A stretch of 64,000 bases of DNA, from positions 186,001-250,000 of the forward strand of contig NZ_JACMSF010000002.1 in assembly GCF_014257025.1 (NCBI RefSeq), given 5' to 3'. How positions within the stretch are numbered: the first letter of the stretch is position 1; each line of letters starts with the position of its first letter. The translations under genes were made by a program, and so were the position numbers. The stretch is from Streptomyces cupreus. GTDB lineage: Bacteria > Actinomycetota > Actinomycetes > Streptomycetales > Streptomycetaceae. Under the pieces are notes generated by a model that did no database searches, was not told where the DNA came from, and saw only the letters and a program-made list of their open reading frames with translations. Below, one piece after another: positions 47,625 through 58,034 of this stretch.

Positions 47625-48018
47625 CCGAGGTCCGCATCCGGTCGATGACCCGCAGCACCTCGGTGCGGTGCTTGGCGCTCTTGACCCAGGCGGGGAGTCT
47701 GCCGACGCAGGTCATCTTCCGGCCGTGCTCGTACCAGGGCGCCCGCTCGCGCAGATCCGCCGCGACGAACCGGCGGATCAGATCGAGGTGTTCGAGGCCG
47801 TACGCCCACAGCTCACCGTGCCGGGTGTCGGCCTGAAGCCACAGCGTCGGCCAGGTGCCCTGGGCGACGGGGCCGCACAGGCCGCAGGACCGGCAGATCA
47901 CGCGCGCCCGCTCGAAGCGCGCGACCCGGTCGCAGCGCGGGCAGCGGACCAGCACCGAGTCACGGAAGGCGTGGGCGGTCGTGCCGGGGTCGTGGAAGCG
48001 GACCGGGGCGGGAGACAT
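47611..48018 (-). CDS. Conserved hypothetical protein with CxxC pairs
   Basis: 135-residue protein with a zinc-ribbon-like region, CPRCDRVARFERARVICRSC, near residue 25 and a conserved tail WYEHGRKMTCVGRLPAWVKSAKHRTEVLRVIDRM (given in parts). It is known in Streptomyces as hypothetical. A role in nucleic-acid binding is only suggested by the zinc motif. ATG at 48018. It overlaps cobK by 14 bases at its 3' end. Confidence 0.75.
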   Translation of the reverse strand: MSPAPVRFHDPGTTAHAFRDSVLVRCPRCDRVARFERARVICRSCGLCGPVAQGTWPTLWLQADTRHGELWAYGLEHLDLIRRFVAADLRERAPWYEHGRKMTCVGRLPAWVKSAKHRTEVLRVIDRMRTSVIED

Positions 48019-48061
48019 GGCCCGATCATGACCGTGGCCGGCGCCTTGGAGCAATCGGCTT

Positions 48062-50140
48062 TCAGTGGGCGCCGGTCTCAGCCGGTACCGGCTTGCCGCC
48101 CGGCAGGCCGCTGGTCAGGTCCTCCACGAGCAGGCGCTTGGCGATGGTGTCGACGGCGGCGCGCAGGGCCGTGCCTGAGGGGCGGCCGATGTCCTGCTCC
48201 ACTCGCTCCTCCAGCCAGGCGGCCCAGGCGCTGGTGATGACCTCGGCCTCGCGGGCGCCCGCATGGGTGTGCGAGAGCAGTGAGCCGTCGCGGGTCAGAT
48301 AGCCCTCGTCGACCATCCGGTCGAAGACCGGCAGCAGCACCTCCGGCGGCAGATGGCGGCGGGCGGCGATCAGCCCGAGGCTCGCATGGCCGACCACCCG
48401 GTTCAACAGCTCCACCTGCATCACGGCCCAGGCCCCCGCCACATCGAGCCGGGTGTCGGAGGACCGCACCAGACGGCGCGCGGTGTCCAGGTCCGTACTG
48501 CCGATGATCTTCGCGACGGAGGCTTCCAGGACCGCTTGGGAGTCGGCGCCGCGCGGCTGCGCGAACCCCTCGCCCATGTCGGTCGACCCCATCCGGGCGC
48601 TGTCCCGCAGCTGGACCTGCTTGAGGAAGAGGGCGATGAGGAAACCGAGTGCGGCGACCGGCACCGTCCACAGGAACACGGTCTGGAGCGTGTCCGCGTA
48701 GGCGTCCACGATCGGCGCGGCCACCGCCGACGGCAGCTCGTGCACGCCCTCCGGACTGGTCGCCGCCTGGGCGACGGTCGCCGGGTCCGCGCCGGGGACC
48801 GCGGAGGCCTCGGCGATGCCCTGGCGCAGGTTGGGGGCGAGGTTGTTGGTGTAGATCGTGCCGAAGACGGCCGTACCGAAGGAGCTGCCCAGTGTGCGGA
48901 AGAAGGTGACGCCCGAGGTCGCGGTGCCGAGATCGGCGTAGTCGACGGTGTTCTGCACCGCGATCGTCAGCACCTGCATGCTCAGACCGATGCCGGTGCC
49001 GAGCACGAACATGTACAGCGACTCCAGCCAGGCCCCGGTCGACGGCCCCATCAGGGACATCAGATACAGGCCGATCCCCATCACCAGCGAGCCGATGATC
49101 GGGAACAGCCGGTACTTGCCGGTCCTGCTGACCACGTTGCCGCTGAACACCGACGCGATGAGCAGGCCGATCACCATCGGCAGCGTCCGTACGCCGGAGA
49201 CCGTGGCCGAGTCGCCGTCGACGTACTGGAGATAGCTCGGCAGATAGGTCAGCGCGCCGAGCATCGCGAAGCCGACGATGAAGCTGAGGACCGAGCAGAC
49301 CGTGAAGACGGGGTTGCCGAACAGCCGCATGGGCAGCATCGGTTCGGCCGCGCGGGTCTCCACCCAGCAGAACAGCCCGAGGGCGAGCACACCGCCGACG
49401 AACAGGCCGATGATGACGCCGGAACTCCACGCGTACTCGTTGCCGCCCCAACTCGTCGCCAGAATCAGCGCGCTGGCGCCGACCGCGACGAAGGCGATGC
49501 CGAAATAGTCGATGACGGGCCGGGAGGCCGCCTTGATGACGGGGATGGTGCGGGCGGCGGCGAAGACGACGACGATCGCGATGGGGACGTTGACGTAGAA
49601 CGCCCAGCGCCACGACAGATGGTCGGTGAACAACCCGCCCAGCAGCGGCCCGATGACCGTGGCCACCCCGAACACCGCACCGATCGCGCCCTGGTACTTG
49701 CCGCGCTCGCGCAGCGGGATCACATCGGCGATCAGCGCCATCGACGTGACCATGAGCCCGCCCGCGCCGATGCCCTGCATCGCCCGCCACACGATCAGCA
49801 GCGTCATGTTGTCGGCGAGGCCGCACAGGAACGAGCCCGTGATGAACACGATCGCCGAGACCTGGAAGACCACCTTGCGGCCGAACATGTCGCCGAACTT
49901 GCCGACCAGCACGGTCGCGACGGTCTCGGCGAGGAGGTACGACGTCACCACCCATGACATGTGCTCGGCACCGCCGAGGTCCGACACGATCGTCGGCAGG
50001 GCGGTGCCGACGATCGTCTGGTCCAGGGCGGCCAGCAGCATGCCGAGCATGATCGTCACGAAGACGATGTTGCGGCGGCGCGCGTCCAGCACGGGGGGCT
50101 CCGAGGCGGGCGGCCGCGCGGTTTCCTCGGCGATGGTCAC
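48062..50140 (-). CDS. DHA2 drug-efflux MFS transporter with fused C-terminal winged-helix-like domain
   Basis: 692-residue protein. The first 510 residues are a 14-TM EmrB/QacA-type drug:H+ antiporter, with the DHA2 motif [17 protein letters not shown], the loop motif [11 protein letters not shown] and the motif C-like [16 protein letters not shown]. After the last helix (about residue 515) comes a soluble domain of about 170 residues ([30 protein letters not shown]) with MarR/winged-helix-like features ([21 protein letters not shown]). This makes it a transporter fused to a potential ligand- or DNA-binding domain. The ATG at 50140 starts [11 protein letters not shown]. Confidence 0.88.
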   Translation of the reverse strand: MTIAEETARPPASEPPVLDARRRNIVFVTIMLGMLLAALDQTIVGTALPTIVSDLGGAEHMSWVVTSYLLAETVATVLVGKFGDMFGRKVVFQVSAIVFITGSFLCGLADNMTLLIVWRAMQGIGAGGLMVTSMALIADVIPLRERGKYQGAIGAVFGVATVIGPLLGGLFTDHLSWRWAFYVNVPIAIVVVFAAARTIPVIKAASRPVIDYFGIAFVAVGASALILATSWGGNEYAWSSGVIIGLFVGGVLALGLFCWVETRAAEPMLPMRLFGNPVFTVCSVLSFIVGFAMLGALTYLPSYLQYVDGDSATVSGVRTLPMVIGLLIASVFSGNVVSRTGKYRLFPIIGSLVMGIGLYLMSLMGPSTGAWLESLYMFVLGTGIGLSMQVLTIAVQNTVDYADLGTATSGVTFFRTLGSSFGTAVFGTIYTNNLAPNLRQGIAEASAVPGADPATVAQAATSPEGVHELPSAVAAPIVDAYADTLQTVFLWTVPVAALGFLIALFLKQVQLRDSARMGSTDMGEGFAQPRGADSQAVLEASVAKIIGSTDLDTARRLVRSSDTRLDVAGAWAVMQVELLNRVVGHASLGLIAARRHLPPEVLLPVFDRMVDEGYLTRDGSLLSHTHAGAREAEVITSAWAAWLEERVEQDIGRPSGTALRAAVDTIAKRLLVEDLTSGLPGGKPVPAETGAH

Positions 50141-50199
50141 GAGGACACGATCACACCGGCGGGTCGCCCCCGCATGTGGGAGCGGCCCGCGCGGGTCCG

Positions 50200-50973
50200 C
50201 TAGTCGTTGTCCGGGTTGCGGCGCAGCAGATACGTGTCCATGATCCAGCCCTTGCGCTCCCGGGCTTCGGCGCGCAGCCGCTCGATACGGGGCGCCGCCT
50301 CGGCGATCGGGCCGGAGGCGAGGATCTCGTCCGGGGTGCCTATGTAGGCGCCCCAGTAGATGTCGATGTCCTGGTCGGCGTACTGCCGGAAGGTCTGGTG
50401 TGCGTCGAGCATCACCACCACGTCGTCCACGCCCTCGGGGAACCCCTCGGCGAGCCGCCGCCCGGTGGTGATCTGCACGGGACGGGCGACACGGTTGAGC
50501 CCGGTCCGATGGCGGGCGACGAGCGCGGAGACGCTGCTGATGCCGGGCACGACGTCGTACGCGAAGGTCACCCGCCCCCGCTCCAGCACCTCCTGAAGAA
50601 TCCCGAGCGTGCTGTCGTACAGCGCCGGATCGCCCCAGACCAGGAACGCGCCGGTCCCGTCCTCGCCGAGCTCCTCGGTGATCATCCGCTCGTAGATGTC
50701 GGCGCGGGCGCTGCGCCAGTCGCCGACCGCGGGGGAGTAGGCGGAGCCGCCGGCCGAGCGGTCCCGCTCCGGGTCGCGCGCCTCGACCACGCGGTACGTT
50801 CCCTGCGGCACATGTGCGTCGAGCATGTCCCGGCGCAGCTGGGTGAGGTCCGACTTCACCTCGCCCTTGTCCAGGACGAAGAACACGTCCGTGTTCCGCA
50901 GCGCCCTGACCGCCTGGAGGGTCAGCTGGTCGGGGTCGCCCGCGCCGATACCGATGACATGAATCTTTCGCAC
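50200..50973 (-). CDS. cobF: Precorrin-6A synthase (deacetylating)
   Basis: 257-residue SAM-dependent methyltransferase of the CobF family, which methylates precorrin-5 at C1 with loss of acetate in the aerobic cobalamin pathway. The SAM site [15 protein letters not shown] is at the N-terminus, followed by [11 protein letters not shown]. The GTG at 50973 gives the family start [12 protein letters not shown]. It is near cobK but not in one operon with it: strands differ and the efflux gene lies between. Confidence 0.92.
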   Translation of the reverse strand: MRKIHVIGIGAGDPDQLTLQAVRALRNTDVFFVLDKGEVKSDLTQLRRDMLDAHVPQGTYRVVEARDPERDRSAGGSAYSPAVGDWRSARADIYERMITEELGEDGTGAFLVWGDPALYDSTLGILQEVLERGRVTFAYDVVPGISSVSALVARHRTGLNRVARPVQITTGRRLAEGFPEGVDDVVVMLDAHQTFRQYADQDIDIYWGAYIGTPDEILASGPIAEAAPRIERLRAEARERKGWIMDTYLLRRNPDND

Positions 50974-51240
50974 GCCCCGAGTCTGCCGCACGGGGTTGAC
51001 GGCTTGGACACCGCGTCGGCGATCGGGTGCCGGTCGCGACCGGGGCGTGGGCAGGGGGCGGTCACGGTCGGGCGGGCCGCCTGTGTCCGCGGTGCCCGGG
51101 CGACGGTCCTTGGCCGCGCGAGCCCGGCGCTCGCCGCCCCGCGCGCCGGGCCGTGGGTGGCGGCCTTCGCGGCGGCTCGTCGCCCCGCATCGCACTCTCA
51201 CCCGGGACGAACATCCGGCCGATGGCGCCCACGGCGCCCG

Positions 51241-51756
51241 TCACCCTCGTAGCCGCGGCGCCCGCCCCTCCGCGTCCACAGGCTCCGAGCCGCCCTCCAC
51301 GGACTCCGCCAGGTCCCGAGCCCAGGCCGTCACGCTCCTGAGGTTCATCCCGTGCGGTCGCGTCCGTCCGGAAGCCGAGGTCCACTCCTGCAACGCCCCG
51401 GCGCCTCGGCGCAGCAGGCGAGCGCCGCCCGTGGTGTTGCCGCGGGCCGCGTGGGTGAGGCCCACCGCGAGCTGCGCCAGCCCCCGCCACAGCTCGCGCT
51501 CGTCCTCGGGGCCCGACTTCCAGGCGTCCTCGAAGACCTCGTGCGCGTGGAACGGCTTGCCCGCGTCCAGCAGCTCCTGCGCCTCGGCGACGGTCTGCTC
51601 CGGGGTGCGGACGACTCCCTCCGGTTGCCGGTCCACGCCGTCCGCGCCGTACGGCAGAGGCCGCCCCAGTCCGTCCCGGGGCCGGGCATTGCGTGCCCGC
51701 CCCGCGCTGTCCCGGTCCCGTGCGCCGGCCGCCCGTCCTGACGATGTGCTGCCCAT
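51241..51756 (-). CDS. DUF309 domain protein
   Basis: 171-residue protein with the DUF309 motif: AQELLDAGKPFHAHEVFEDAW and ELWRGLAQLAVGLTHAARG. The first 50 residues are low-complexity and arginine-rich. ATG at 51756. The function is unknown; the histidine-containing HAHEVFEDAW motif recalls a metal-binding helix bundle. Confidence 0.82.
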   Translation of the reverse strand: MGSTSSGRAAGARDRDSAGRARNARPRDGLGRPLPYGADGVDRQPEGVVRTPEQTVAEAQELLDAGKPFHAHEVFEDAWKSGPEDERELWRGLAQLAVGLTHAARGNTTGGARLLRRGAGALQEWTSASGRTRPHGMNLRSVTAWARDLAESVEGGSEPVDAEGRAPRLRG

Positions 51757-51857
51757 GGTCCCGATTGTCCCGCGTCCCGTGCCCCCTTCGGTGCCGCCCC
51801 CGATGTGGGGTAAAGTTCTGTTCGCGCGATCACGCGGTTCACTCCGTGTGAGCGCAC

Positions 51858-51931
<74 letters not shown>

Positions 51932-52021
51932 CGATGCGAAGGGTCTTCGCAGGCGAGAGCCTGTGGGGGCCCTTTTGCGTGTAAGTCGGCTGCCGGCGGC
52001 CGCCCTTGAAGGTGGCCGGCC

Positions 52022-52456
52022 TCAGTTCTGGCCGAACGGCAGCTCTGCCCACCGACTCGTCCCGCCGGAGTGCACTCGTATGCCACACCGGGTTGCCAGG
52101 GCGGTGACGATCCTGAGGCCCCGGCCGTGCTCGTCCGGGTCGAGAGGGGAAGCCGACGGCCCTGCCAAGTGGGCAGGCCCCATGTCGGTCACTTCGACGC
52201 GTACGGCTTCGCCCGTGTCCATGTGGCTGTGTGAGAGCGTCAGCGTCGCCGGGGGCAGGGCGTGGACGATCGCGTTGGTGAGCAGCTCCGAGACCACCAG
52301 CAGTACGTCTTCGGTGATGTCCGCGGCCAGGTTCCAGTCGGTGAGGACCGTACGGATGCGTCCGCGTAGGGCCGAGACGGCCCCGGCGGTGTGCGGCAAC
52401 GGAAAGACGTGTTCGACTCCCCCGCGAGGCGCGGCGCCGAGCTGCGCTGTTGTCAT
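52022..52456 (-). CDS. ATP-binding protein (RsbW-like anti-sigma/GHKL type)
   Basis: 144-residue GHKL ATPase-domain protein like Streptomyces anti-sigma factor kinases. N box VVSELLTNAIVHA, G1 region VEVTDMGPAHLAG and G2 HGRGLRIVTALATRCG are visible. These proteins may phosphorylate an anti-anti-sigma partner; no partner is adjacent. GGAGGAGGAAAC precedes the ATG at 52456. Confidence 0.88.
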   Translation of the reverse strand: MTTAQLGAAPRGGVEHVFPLPHTAGAVSALRGRIRTVLTDWNLAADITEDVLLVVSELLTNAIVHALPPATLTLSHSHMDTGEAVRVEVTDMGPAHLAGPSASPLDPDEHGRGLRIVTALATRCGIRVHSGGTSRWAELPFGQN

Positions 52457-52590
52457 GTTTCCTCCTCCTCAGGGAAGCGCTGCCGGCTGCCGGGCCGGGC
52501 GTGAAGGAACGCTAAGGAGGTAAATGCCGCCCGTCAACGAACCTCGGTCGGCATTGTCGAACGGCAGTCCCCAATCGGGAAAACCGGGAC

Positions 52591-52596
52591 TAAAAT
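52591..52596 (+). promoter_or_regulatory. -10 box and possible IclR operator of the regulator gene
   Basis: TAAAAT lies 7 bases before the ATG at 52604, again the leaderless spacing. AGTCCC and GGGACT (about 52566-52592) form an inverted repeat just upstream, and could be the operator of the IclR protein for autoregulation. Confidence 0.5.
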
Positions 52597-52603
52597 CGCT
52601 TTC

Positions 52604-53371
52604 ATGGCCGGCCCAGTCCAGTCCATCGAGCGGGCGGCGGCGATCTTGCGCCTGCTTGCCGGCGGATCCCGTCGGCTGGGACTGGGGGAGGTGGCCTCGT
52701 CGCTGGGCCTGGCCAAGGGCACCGCCCACGGAATTCTGCGCACTCTGCAACATGTGGACTTCGTGGAGCAGGACCCGGCGACCGGAAAGTATCAGCTCGG
52801 GGCGGCTCTCCTGCACCTCGGCACCAGTTACCTCGACGTCAATGAACTGCGTTCCCGCTCCATCAACTGGGCCGACGCCCTGGCCGCCCGCAGCGGGGAG
52901 GCCGTGCGCCTCGGCACGCCTCTGGAGGGCAGGGTGCTCGTCATCCACCATGTCTTCCGGCCGGACGACACCCTGCAGACCCTGGACGTCGGCGCGCTGC
53001 TGCCGTTGCACGCCTCCTCGCTCGGCAAGGTCCTGCTGGCCTTCGGGGCCACGCCCGTCGATCCCTTGCTGGAGGACGAACCGGAGGCGTACACCCGGCA
53101 CACCCTGGTCCACCCGGAGCAGCTCAACCGGGCGCTCGGCGAGATACGGGAGTTCGGTTGGGGCGCCGAGGTGCAGGAGATGAGCATGGGCGAAGCCGGA
53201 ATCGCCGCGCCGATCCGAGGACAGGGCGGTCTCGTGGTGGGAGCGATCGGAGTGTCCGGCGCCGTCGAGCGGATCTGCGACACCAAAGGCCGGCCTCAGC
53301 CGGCCCTGATCACCGTGCTGCGGGAGGCGGCACGCGCGATCTCCAGAGACCTGGGCGCGGCCCGCTGGTAG
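52604..53371 (+). CDS. IclR family regulator (GylR-like)
   Basis: 255-residue IclR regulator: an N-terminal winged HTH ([20 protein letters not shown] then [20 protein letters not shown]) and a C-terminal effector domain ([23 protein letters not shown]). Its place immediately before glpK and resemblance to GylR suggest it represses glycerol use, with glycerol or glycerol-3-phosphate as inducer. The ATG at 52604 follows a leaderless -10 box. Confidence 0.9.
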   Translation: MAGPVQSIERAAAILRLLAGGSRRLGLGEVASSLGLAKGTAHGILRTLQHVDFVEQDPATGKYQLGAALLHLGTSYLDVNELRSRSINWADALAARSGEAVRLGTPLEGRVLVIHHVFRPDDTLQTLDVGALLPLHASSLGKVLLAFGATPVDPLLEDEPEAYTRHTLVHPEQLNRALGEIREFGWGAEVQEMSMGEAGIAAPIRGQGGLVVGAIGVSGAVERICDTKGRPQPALITVLREAARAISRDLGAARW

Positions 53372-53412
53372 GCCCCCAGCACTCCGCGACACATCGGAAG
53401 GCAGGGCCGATC

Positions 53413-54927
53413 ATGGTGGAACGGTATGTGATGTCCATCGATCAGGGCACCACCTCCACACGATGCATCCTGTTCGACCACGGCGGTCGTCTGGCGTCGG
53501 TCGCCCAGCGGGAGCACCAGCAGTACTTCCCCCGGCCCGGCTGGGTCGAGCACGACGCCGTCGAGATCTGGCGCAATCTCCAGCGCGTCGTACCCGAGGC
53601 ACTGTCGAACGCCGACGTGGACGCGAGCCAGATCTCGGCCATGGGGATCGCCAACCAGCGCGAGACGACGGTGCTCTGGGACCGGCGGACAGGGGCTCCG
53701 CTGGACAGGGCCATCGTCTGGCAGGACACCCGCACCGCCCCGCTCGTCGAGGAGCTGAGGAAACAGCCCGGAGACGAGTTCTTCCTCGAACACTGCTGTC
53801 TTCCCCCTTCGACCTACTTCTCCGCGCCCCGTATCCGCTGGCTCTTCGACCACGTCGACGGGGTGGAGCAGCGTGCCCGGGACGGCGAGGTGCTGTTCGG
53901 CACGATGGAGAGCTGGCTGATCTGGAACCTCACCGGCGGTACGGACGGCGGCCTGCACATCACCGACGCCACCAACGCCAGCCGCACCATGCTCATGGAC
54001 ATCCGGACGCTGACCTGGGACGAAGCGCTCATGGACTTCTTCGGCATCCCGCGCCCGATGCTGCCGGAGATCCGGTCCTCGGCCGAGATCTACGGCGAGG
54101 CCCGCGCGGTGCTGCCGGGCCTGCGCATCGCAGCGGCCCTCGGCGACCAGCAGGCGGCTCTCTTCGGGCAGACCTGCTTCTCGCCGGGTGAGGCGAAGTG
54201 CACCTACGGGACCGGCAGCTTCCTGGTGATGAACACCGGCACCGACCTCGTACGCTCCCGGCACGGGCTGCTCACCACCGTCGCGTACAAGATTGGCGAC
54301 CAGCCCACGATCTACGCCCTGGAAGGCCCGATCGCCGTCACGGGTTCGCTCGTCCAGTGGTTCCGCGACCGGCTCGGCCTGATCAACAGCGCTCCCGAGA
54401 TCGAGACACTGGCGCGCACCGTCGAGGACAACGGCGGCTGCTACATCGTCCCCGCGTTCTCCGGTCTGTTCGCACCCCACTGGCGCAGCGACGCCCGCGG
54501 CGTCATCGTCGGCCTCACGTCGTACATCACGAAGGGCCATCTGGCCCGTGCCGTCCTGGAGGCCACCGGCTGGCAGACCCGTGAGGTCGTCGACGCCATG
54601 AACGCCGACTCCGCGCTCGCCCTGAAGCAGCTCAAGGTGGACGGCGGCATGACGTCCGACCACCTGCTCATGCAGATCCTGGCCGATGTGCTCGACGTTC
54701 CCGTGGTGCGGCCCCTCGTCCACGAGACGGTGTCGCTGGGCGCGGCCTACGCCGCCGGCCTCGCGGCCGGCTACTGGCCGGATCTGCAGGTCCTGCGCCG
54801 CAACTGGCACCGGGCCGCTCAATGGATGCCGGACATGGACCCCGAACGGCGGGAGTGGGAGTACGCCAGCTGGAAGCGAGCCGTCGAGCGGTCCCTGGGG
54901 TGGATCCAACCGCAGGAGCGCTCGTGA
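53413..54927 (+). CDS. glpK: Glycerol kinase
   Basis: 504-residue FGGY-family kinase converting glycerol to glycerol-3-phosphate. Motifs include [42 protein letters not shown] and [24 protein letters not shown] (broken here). The FGGY glycine-rich C-terminal signature and length match GlpK. ATG at 53413 after an AGGGCCG-type site. Unlike classical gyl operons there is no adjacent glpF or glpD. It probably belongs to the IclR regulon. Confidence 0.95.
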   Translation: MVERYVMSIDQGTTSTRCILFDHGGRLASVAQREHQQYFPRPGWVEHDAVEIWRNLQRVVPEALSNADVDASQISAMGIANQRETTVLWDRRTGAPLDRAIVWQDTRTAPLVEELRKQPGDEFFLEHCCLPPSTYFSAPRIRWLFDHVDGVEQRARDGEVLFGTMESWLIWNLTGGTDGGLHITDATNASRTMLMDIRTLTWDEALMDFFGIPRPMLPEIRSSAEIYGEARAVLPGLRIAAALGDQQAALFGQTCFSPGEAKCTYGTGSFLVMNTGTDLVRSRHGLLTTVAYKIGDQPTIYALEGPIAVTGSLVQWFRDRLGLINSAPEIETLARTVEDNGGCYIVPAFSGLFAPHWRSDARGVIVGLTSYITKGHLARAVLEATGWQTREVVDAMNADSALALKQLKVDGGMTSDHLLMQILADVLDVPVVRPLVHETVSLGAAYAAGLAAGYWPDLQVLRRNWHRAAQWMPDMDPERREWEYASWKRAVERSLGWIQPQERS

Positions 54928-55015
54928 CGTGCCGGCCCACGGGCGGACGCACGGACCTCCTTTACCCGTCCGAGTACGCCTGCACCCTTGCGAGCATCTG
55001 CCGGTGAGCAATACC

Positions 55016-55045
55016 TTGCGGCTGTTATTGCGCCATACCTAAAAT
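55016..55045 (+). promoter_or_regulatory. Promoter of the lysine-catabolic operon
   Basis: TTGCGG (-35, 55016-55021), 18-base spacer, TAAAAT (-10, 55040-55045). Directly after it is an 8-bp inverted repeat CTTTCGCC (55047-55054) with GGCGAAAG (55068-55075), placed where a repressor could block transcription. Confidence 0.62.
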
Positions 55046-55110
55046 ACTTTCGCCGCTTCTCGCATTTGGCGAAAGATCTTCCGTGATCGGCTATCGAGGG
55101 TAGGTGCTCC

Positions 55111-56451
55111 ATGACGGTTGCTGCTGCGTCGACGGTCCGCCCGGACGAGGTGCACGAGAGGCTCGGCCGCTATGTGCTGACCGATGGTTTCAAACTTGTG
55201 CTCGACCCGCTCGCCAGCCGGGGCTCGTGGATCGTCGACGCGCGCACCGGTGAGAAGTTCCTCGACCTCTACTCGTTCTTCGCGTCCGCTCCGCTGGGGC
55301 TCAACGCCCGGGGCATCGTGGACGATCCGGAGTTCATGACCCTGCTCGCGCAGGTGGCGGCGAACAAGCCCGCCAACCCGGACATCTACACCACGCACTA
55401 CGCCGAATTCGTCGAGACGTTCGCCCGGGTGCTGGGCGATCCGGACCTGCCGAGACTGTTCTTCGTCGAGGGCGGGGCGCTCGCCGTCGAGAACGCGCTC
55501 AAGGCGGCGTTCGACTGGAAGAGCCGCCGCAACGAGGCCGCAGGCCGCTCACCGGAGCTCGGCACCAAGGTGCTCCACCTTCGGCGGGCGTTCCACGGCC
55601 GCAGCGGATACACGCTCTCGCTGACCAACACCGAGCCCAACAAGACGGCCCGTTTCCCGAAGTTCGACTGGCCGCGCATCGACGTACCCGCCGTGCGGTT
55701 CCCCCTCGCGCAGCACCTTGCCGAGGTCGAGGAGGCCGAGCGACGGGCCCTTGAGCAGGCGCGACAGGCCTTCGAGGACAACCCGCACGACGTCGCCTGC
55801 TTCATCGCCGAGCCCATCCAGGGCGAGGGGGGCGACAACCACATGCGCCCGGAGTTCCTGCAGGCGATGCAGGCGCTCTGTCACGAGTACGACGCGCTGT
55901 TCGTGCTCGACGAGGTGCAGACCGGGGTGGGGATCACCGGCACCACCTGGGCCTACCAGCAACTCGGCCTCGCGCCGGACATCGTCGCCTTCGCCAAGAA
56001 GGTCCAACTCGGCGGCATCATGGCCGGCCGCCGGGTCGACCAGGTGCCCGACAACGTCTTCCGGGTCTCCGGGCGTATCAACTCCACCTGGGGCGGCGGG
56101 CTGGTCGACATGGTCCGGGCACGCCGCATTCTGGAGATCATCGAGAGGGACGATCTGGTGGCCAATGCCGCTGCCGTGGGAGCGTGGTTCCTGGCCGAAC
56201 TGCGTGATCTGGAAGTTCGACATGCAGCGGTGGCGTCCAACTCGCGGGGGCGCGGACTGATGAGTGCCATCGATCTGTCCGACAGCGGCGTTCGCGACGA
56301 GGTGCTGCGCCGGTTGCGAACCGAGGAGCAGGTGATCGCATTGCCGTGCGGTGAGCGTGGGGTGCGTTTCCGCCCTGCCCTGTCCATCACCCAGGACGAG
56401 CTCGGCATCGCCCTGCGGGCCCTCGACCGCGTGCTCGCCGGTGTGCACTGA
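55111..56451 (+). CDS. lat: L-lysine 6-transaminase
   Basis: 446-residue class III PLP aminotransferase, lysine epsilon-aminotransferase: lysine + 2-oxoglutarate gives 2-aminoadipate-6-semialdehyde (cyclising to P6C) plus glutamate. Family blocks are FFVEGGALAVENALKAAFDWK, CFIAEPIQGEGGDNH, FVLDEVQTGVGITG and the PLP-lysine region FAKKVQLGG (K296 or K297). The length matches Lat. It starts an operon with an aldehyde dehydrogenase that would oxidise the semialdehyde. No beta-lactam genes are nearby, so this looks catabolic rather than cephamycin-related. Confidence 0.94.
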   Translation: MTVAAASTVRPDEVHERLGRYVLTDGFKLVLDPLASRGSWIVDARTGEKFLDLYSFFASAPLGLNARGIVDDPEFMTLLAQVAANKPANPDIYTTHYAEFVETFARVLGDPDLPRLFFVEGGALAVENALKAAFDWKSRRNEAAGRSPELGTKVLHLRRAFHGRSGYTLSLTNTEPNKTARFPKFDWPRIDVPAVRFPLAQHLAEVEEAERRALEQARQAFEDNPHDVACFIAEPIQGEGGDNHMRPEFLQAMQALCHEYDALFVLDEVQTGVGITGTTWAYQQLGLAPDIVAFAKKVQLGGIMAGRRVDQVPDNVFRVSGRINSTWGGGLVDMVRARRILEIIERDDLVANAAAVGAWFLAELRDLEVRHAAVASNSRGRGLMSAIDLSDSGVRDEVLRRLRTEEQVIALPCGERGVRFRPALSITQDELGIALRALDRVLAGVH

Positions 56452-56480
56452 CCCCGTACCAGCCGACAAGGAGCAAAGTC

Positions 56481-58034
56481 ATGGCCCGTTCCGTCGCCTC
56501 GATCGTTGCCGGCCGCCTGGTCGCCGGCGCTCCCGGCGGGACTCTTCAGCGCCCCAATCCCGGCCGTACCGCCGAGCTGGTCACCGAGGTCTCGCTCGGG
56601 GACGCCTCGACGTTCGTCGAGGCCGCCAGGGCCGCGAAGGCGGCCCAGCGGTCCTGGGCGGACGTCCCGGCGCCGGTGCGCGGGTCCGCGATCGGAAAGA
56701 TCGGCCGGCTCGTCGAAGCCAACAAGGACCGGCTCGCCCGCATCGTGACCGAAGAGATCGGCAAGCCGCTCGCCGAGGCACTCGGCGAAGTCCAGGAGAT
56801 CATCGACACCTGCGACTTCTTCCTGGGCGAGGGCCGTCGGTTGTATGGGCAGACGGTGCCCTCGGAGATGCCCGACAAGCAACTGTTCACCTTCCGCAAC
56901 CCCATGGGCGCGGTCGCGGTGATCACCGCGGGCAACTTCCCGGTGGCCGTGCCGTCCTGGTACCTCGTGCCGGCGCTCGTGACCGGCAACACCGTGGTGT
57001 GGAAGCCCGCCGAGTACGCCGCCGCGAGCGCCAAGGCCCTTTTCGAGCTGTTCGTGCACGGCGGCGGCCTGCCCGACGGCGTGCTCAACCTCGTACTCGC
57101 CGACGGGGAGCAGACGTACGCCGGTCTGGAGGCCTCCCTCGACGCCGGGCTGGTCGACAAGGTCGGCTTCACGGGGTCCACGCTCGTCGGCCGGAAGATC
57201 GGCGCCCTGTGCGGAAGCCACCTGCAGACCCCGTGCCTGGAGCTGGGCGGCAAGAACCCCCAGGTGGTCACCCCGAGCGCAAACCTCGACCTGGCGGTCG
57301 AGGGGGCGTTGTTCTCCGGATTCGGCACCGCGGGGCAGCGGTGCACCTCTCTTGGGACGCTCATCGTGCACGAGTCGGTGCACGAGGACTTCCTCGCCCG
57401 CTTCGACGCCGCCAGCCGCGCGGCCCGGATCGGCGACGCGTTCGAGGACGTCCTGTACGGCCCGATGCTCGACGAGCGGTTCGCGCAGCGCTACGAGACC
57501 TTCCTCGGGTGGATCAAGGACCACCACCGGACGTACGGCTCCGACGGCATCGGGCGGATCACCACCGACAACCCGCGCAAGGGCTTCGTCGGGGACCCTG
57601 AAGCGGGCATGTTCTACCACCCGGTGATCGTCGACGGAGTGCGCCGCGACGATGACCTGTTCCTCACCGAGACCTTCGGGCCCATCGTCTCAGTGACCAC
57701 CTACCGGGACTTCGACGAGGCCCTCGATCTGGCCAACGCCCACGGTTACGGGCTGTCCGCCGCGATCTACACCACCGATCCGCACGAGGTGTGGACGTTC
57801 CGGCGCGGCATTTCCGCGGGCATGGTCAGCGTCAACAACACCACCTCCGGAGCCGAGGCGCACCTGCCGTTCGGCGGCAACGGCAAGTCGGGCAACGGCA
57901 GTCGCCAGTCGGGGCAGTGGGTGCTCGACCAGTTCACCCGCTGGCAGTCGATGAACTGGGACCACTCCGGCCGTCTGCAGAAAGCACAGATGGACGTGGC
58001 CACGCTCGAACCCGACCTGTCCTTCCGCCTGTGA
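56481..58034 (+). CDS. Aldehyde dehydrogenase, probable 2-aminoadipate semialdehyde dehydrogenase
   Basis: 517-residue NAD(P)+ aldehyde dehydrogenase. The catalytic Cys is in GTAGQRCTSLG (Cys288) and the general-base Glu in CLELGGKNPQ. The cofactor region VGFTGSTLVGRKIG is normal. Following lat, it should oxidise 2-aminoadipate-6-semialdehyde (or P6C) to 2-aminoadipate. It overlaps the next gene by GTGA. The first 30 residues are Arg/Gly-rich but continuous with the enzyme. Confidence 0.93.
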   Translation: MARSVASIVAGRLVAGAPGGTLQRPNPGRTAELVTEVSLGDASTFVEAARAAKAAQRSWADVPAPVRGSAIGKIGRLVEANKDRLARIVTEEIGKPLAEALGEVQEIIDTCDFFLGEGRRLYGQTVPSEMPDKQLFTFRNPMGAVAVITAGNFPVAVPSWYLVPALVTGNTVVWKPAEYAAASAKALFELFVHGGGLPDGVLNLVLADGEQTYAGLEASLDAGLVDKVGFTGSTLVGRKIGALCGSHLQTPCLELGGKNPQVVTPSANLDLAVEGALFSGFGTAGQRCTSLGTLIVHESVHEDFLARFDAASRAARIGDAFEDVLYGPMLDERFAQRYETFLGWIKDHHRTYGSDGIGRITTDNPRKGFVGDPEAGMFYHPVIVDGVRRDDDLFLTETFGPIVSVTTYRDFDEALDLANAHGYGLSAAIYTTDPHEVWTFRRGISAGMVSVNNTTSGAEAHLPFGGNGKSGNGSRQSGQWVLDQFTRWQSMNWDHSGRLQKAQMDVATLEPDLSFRL

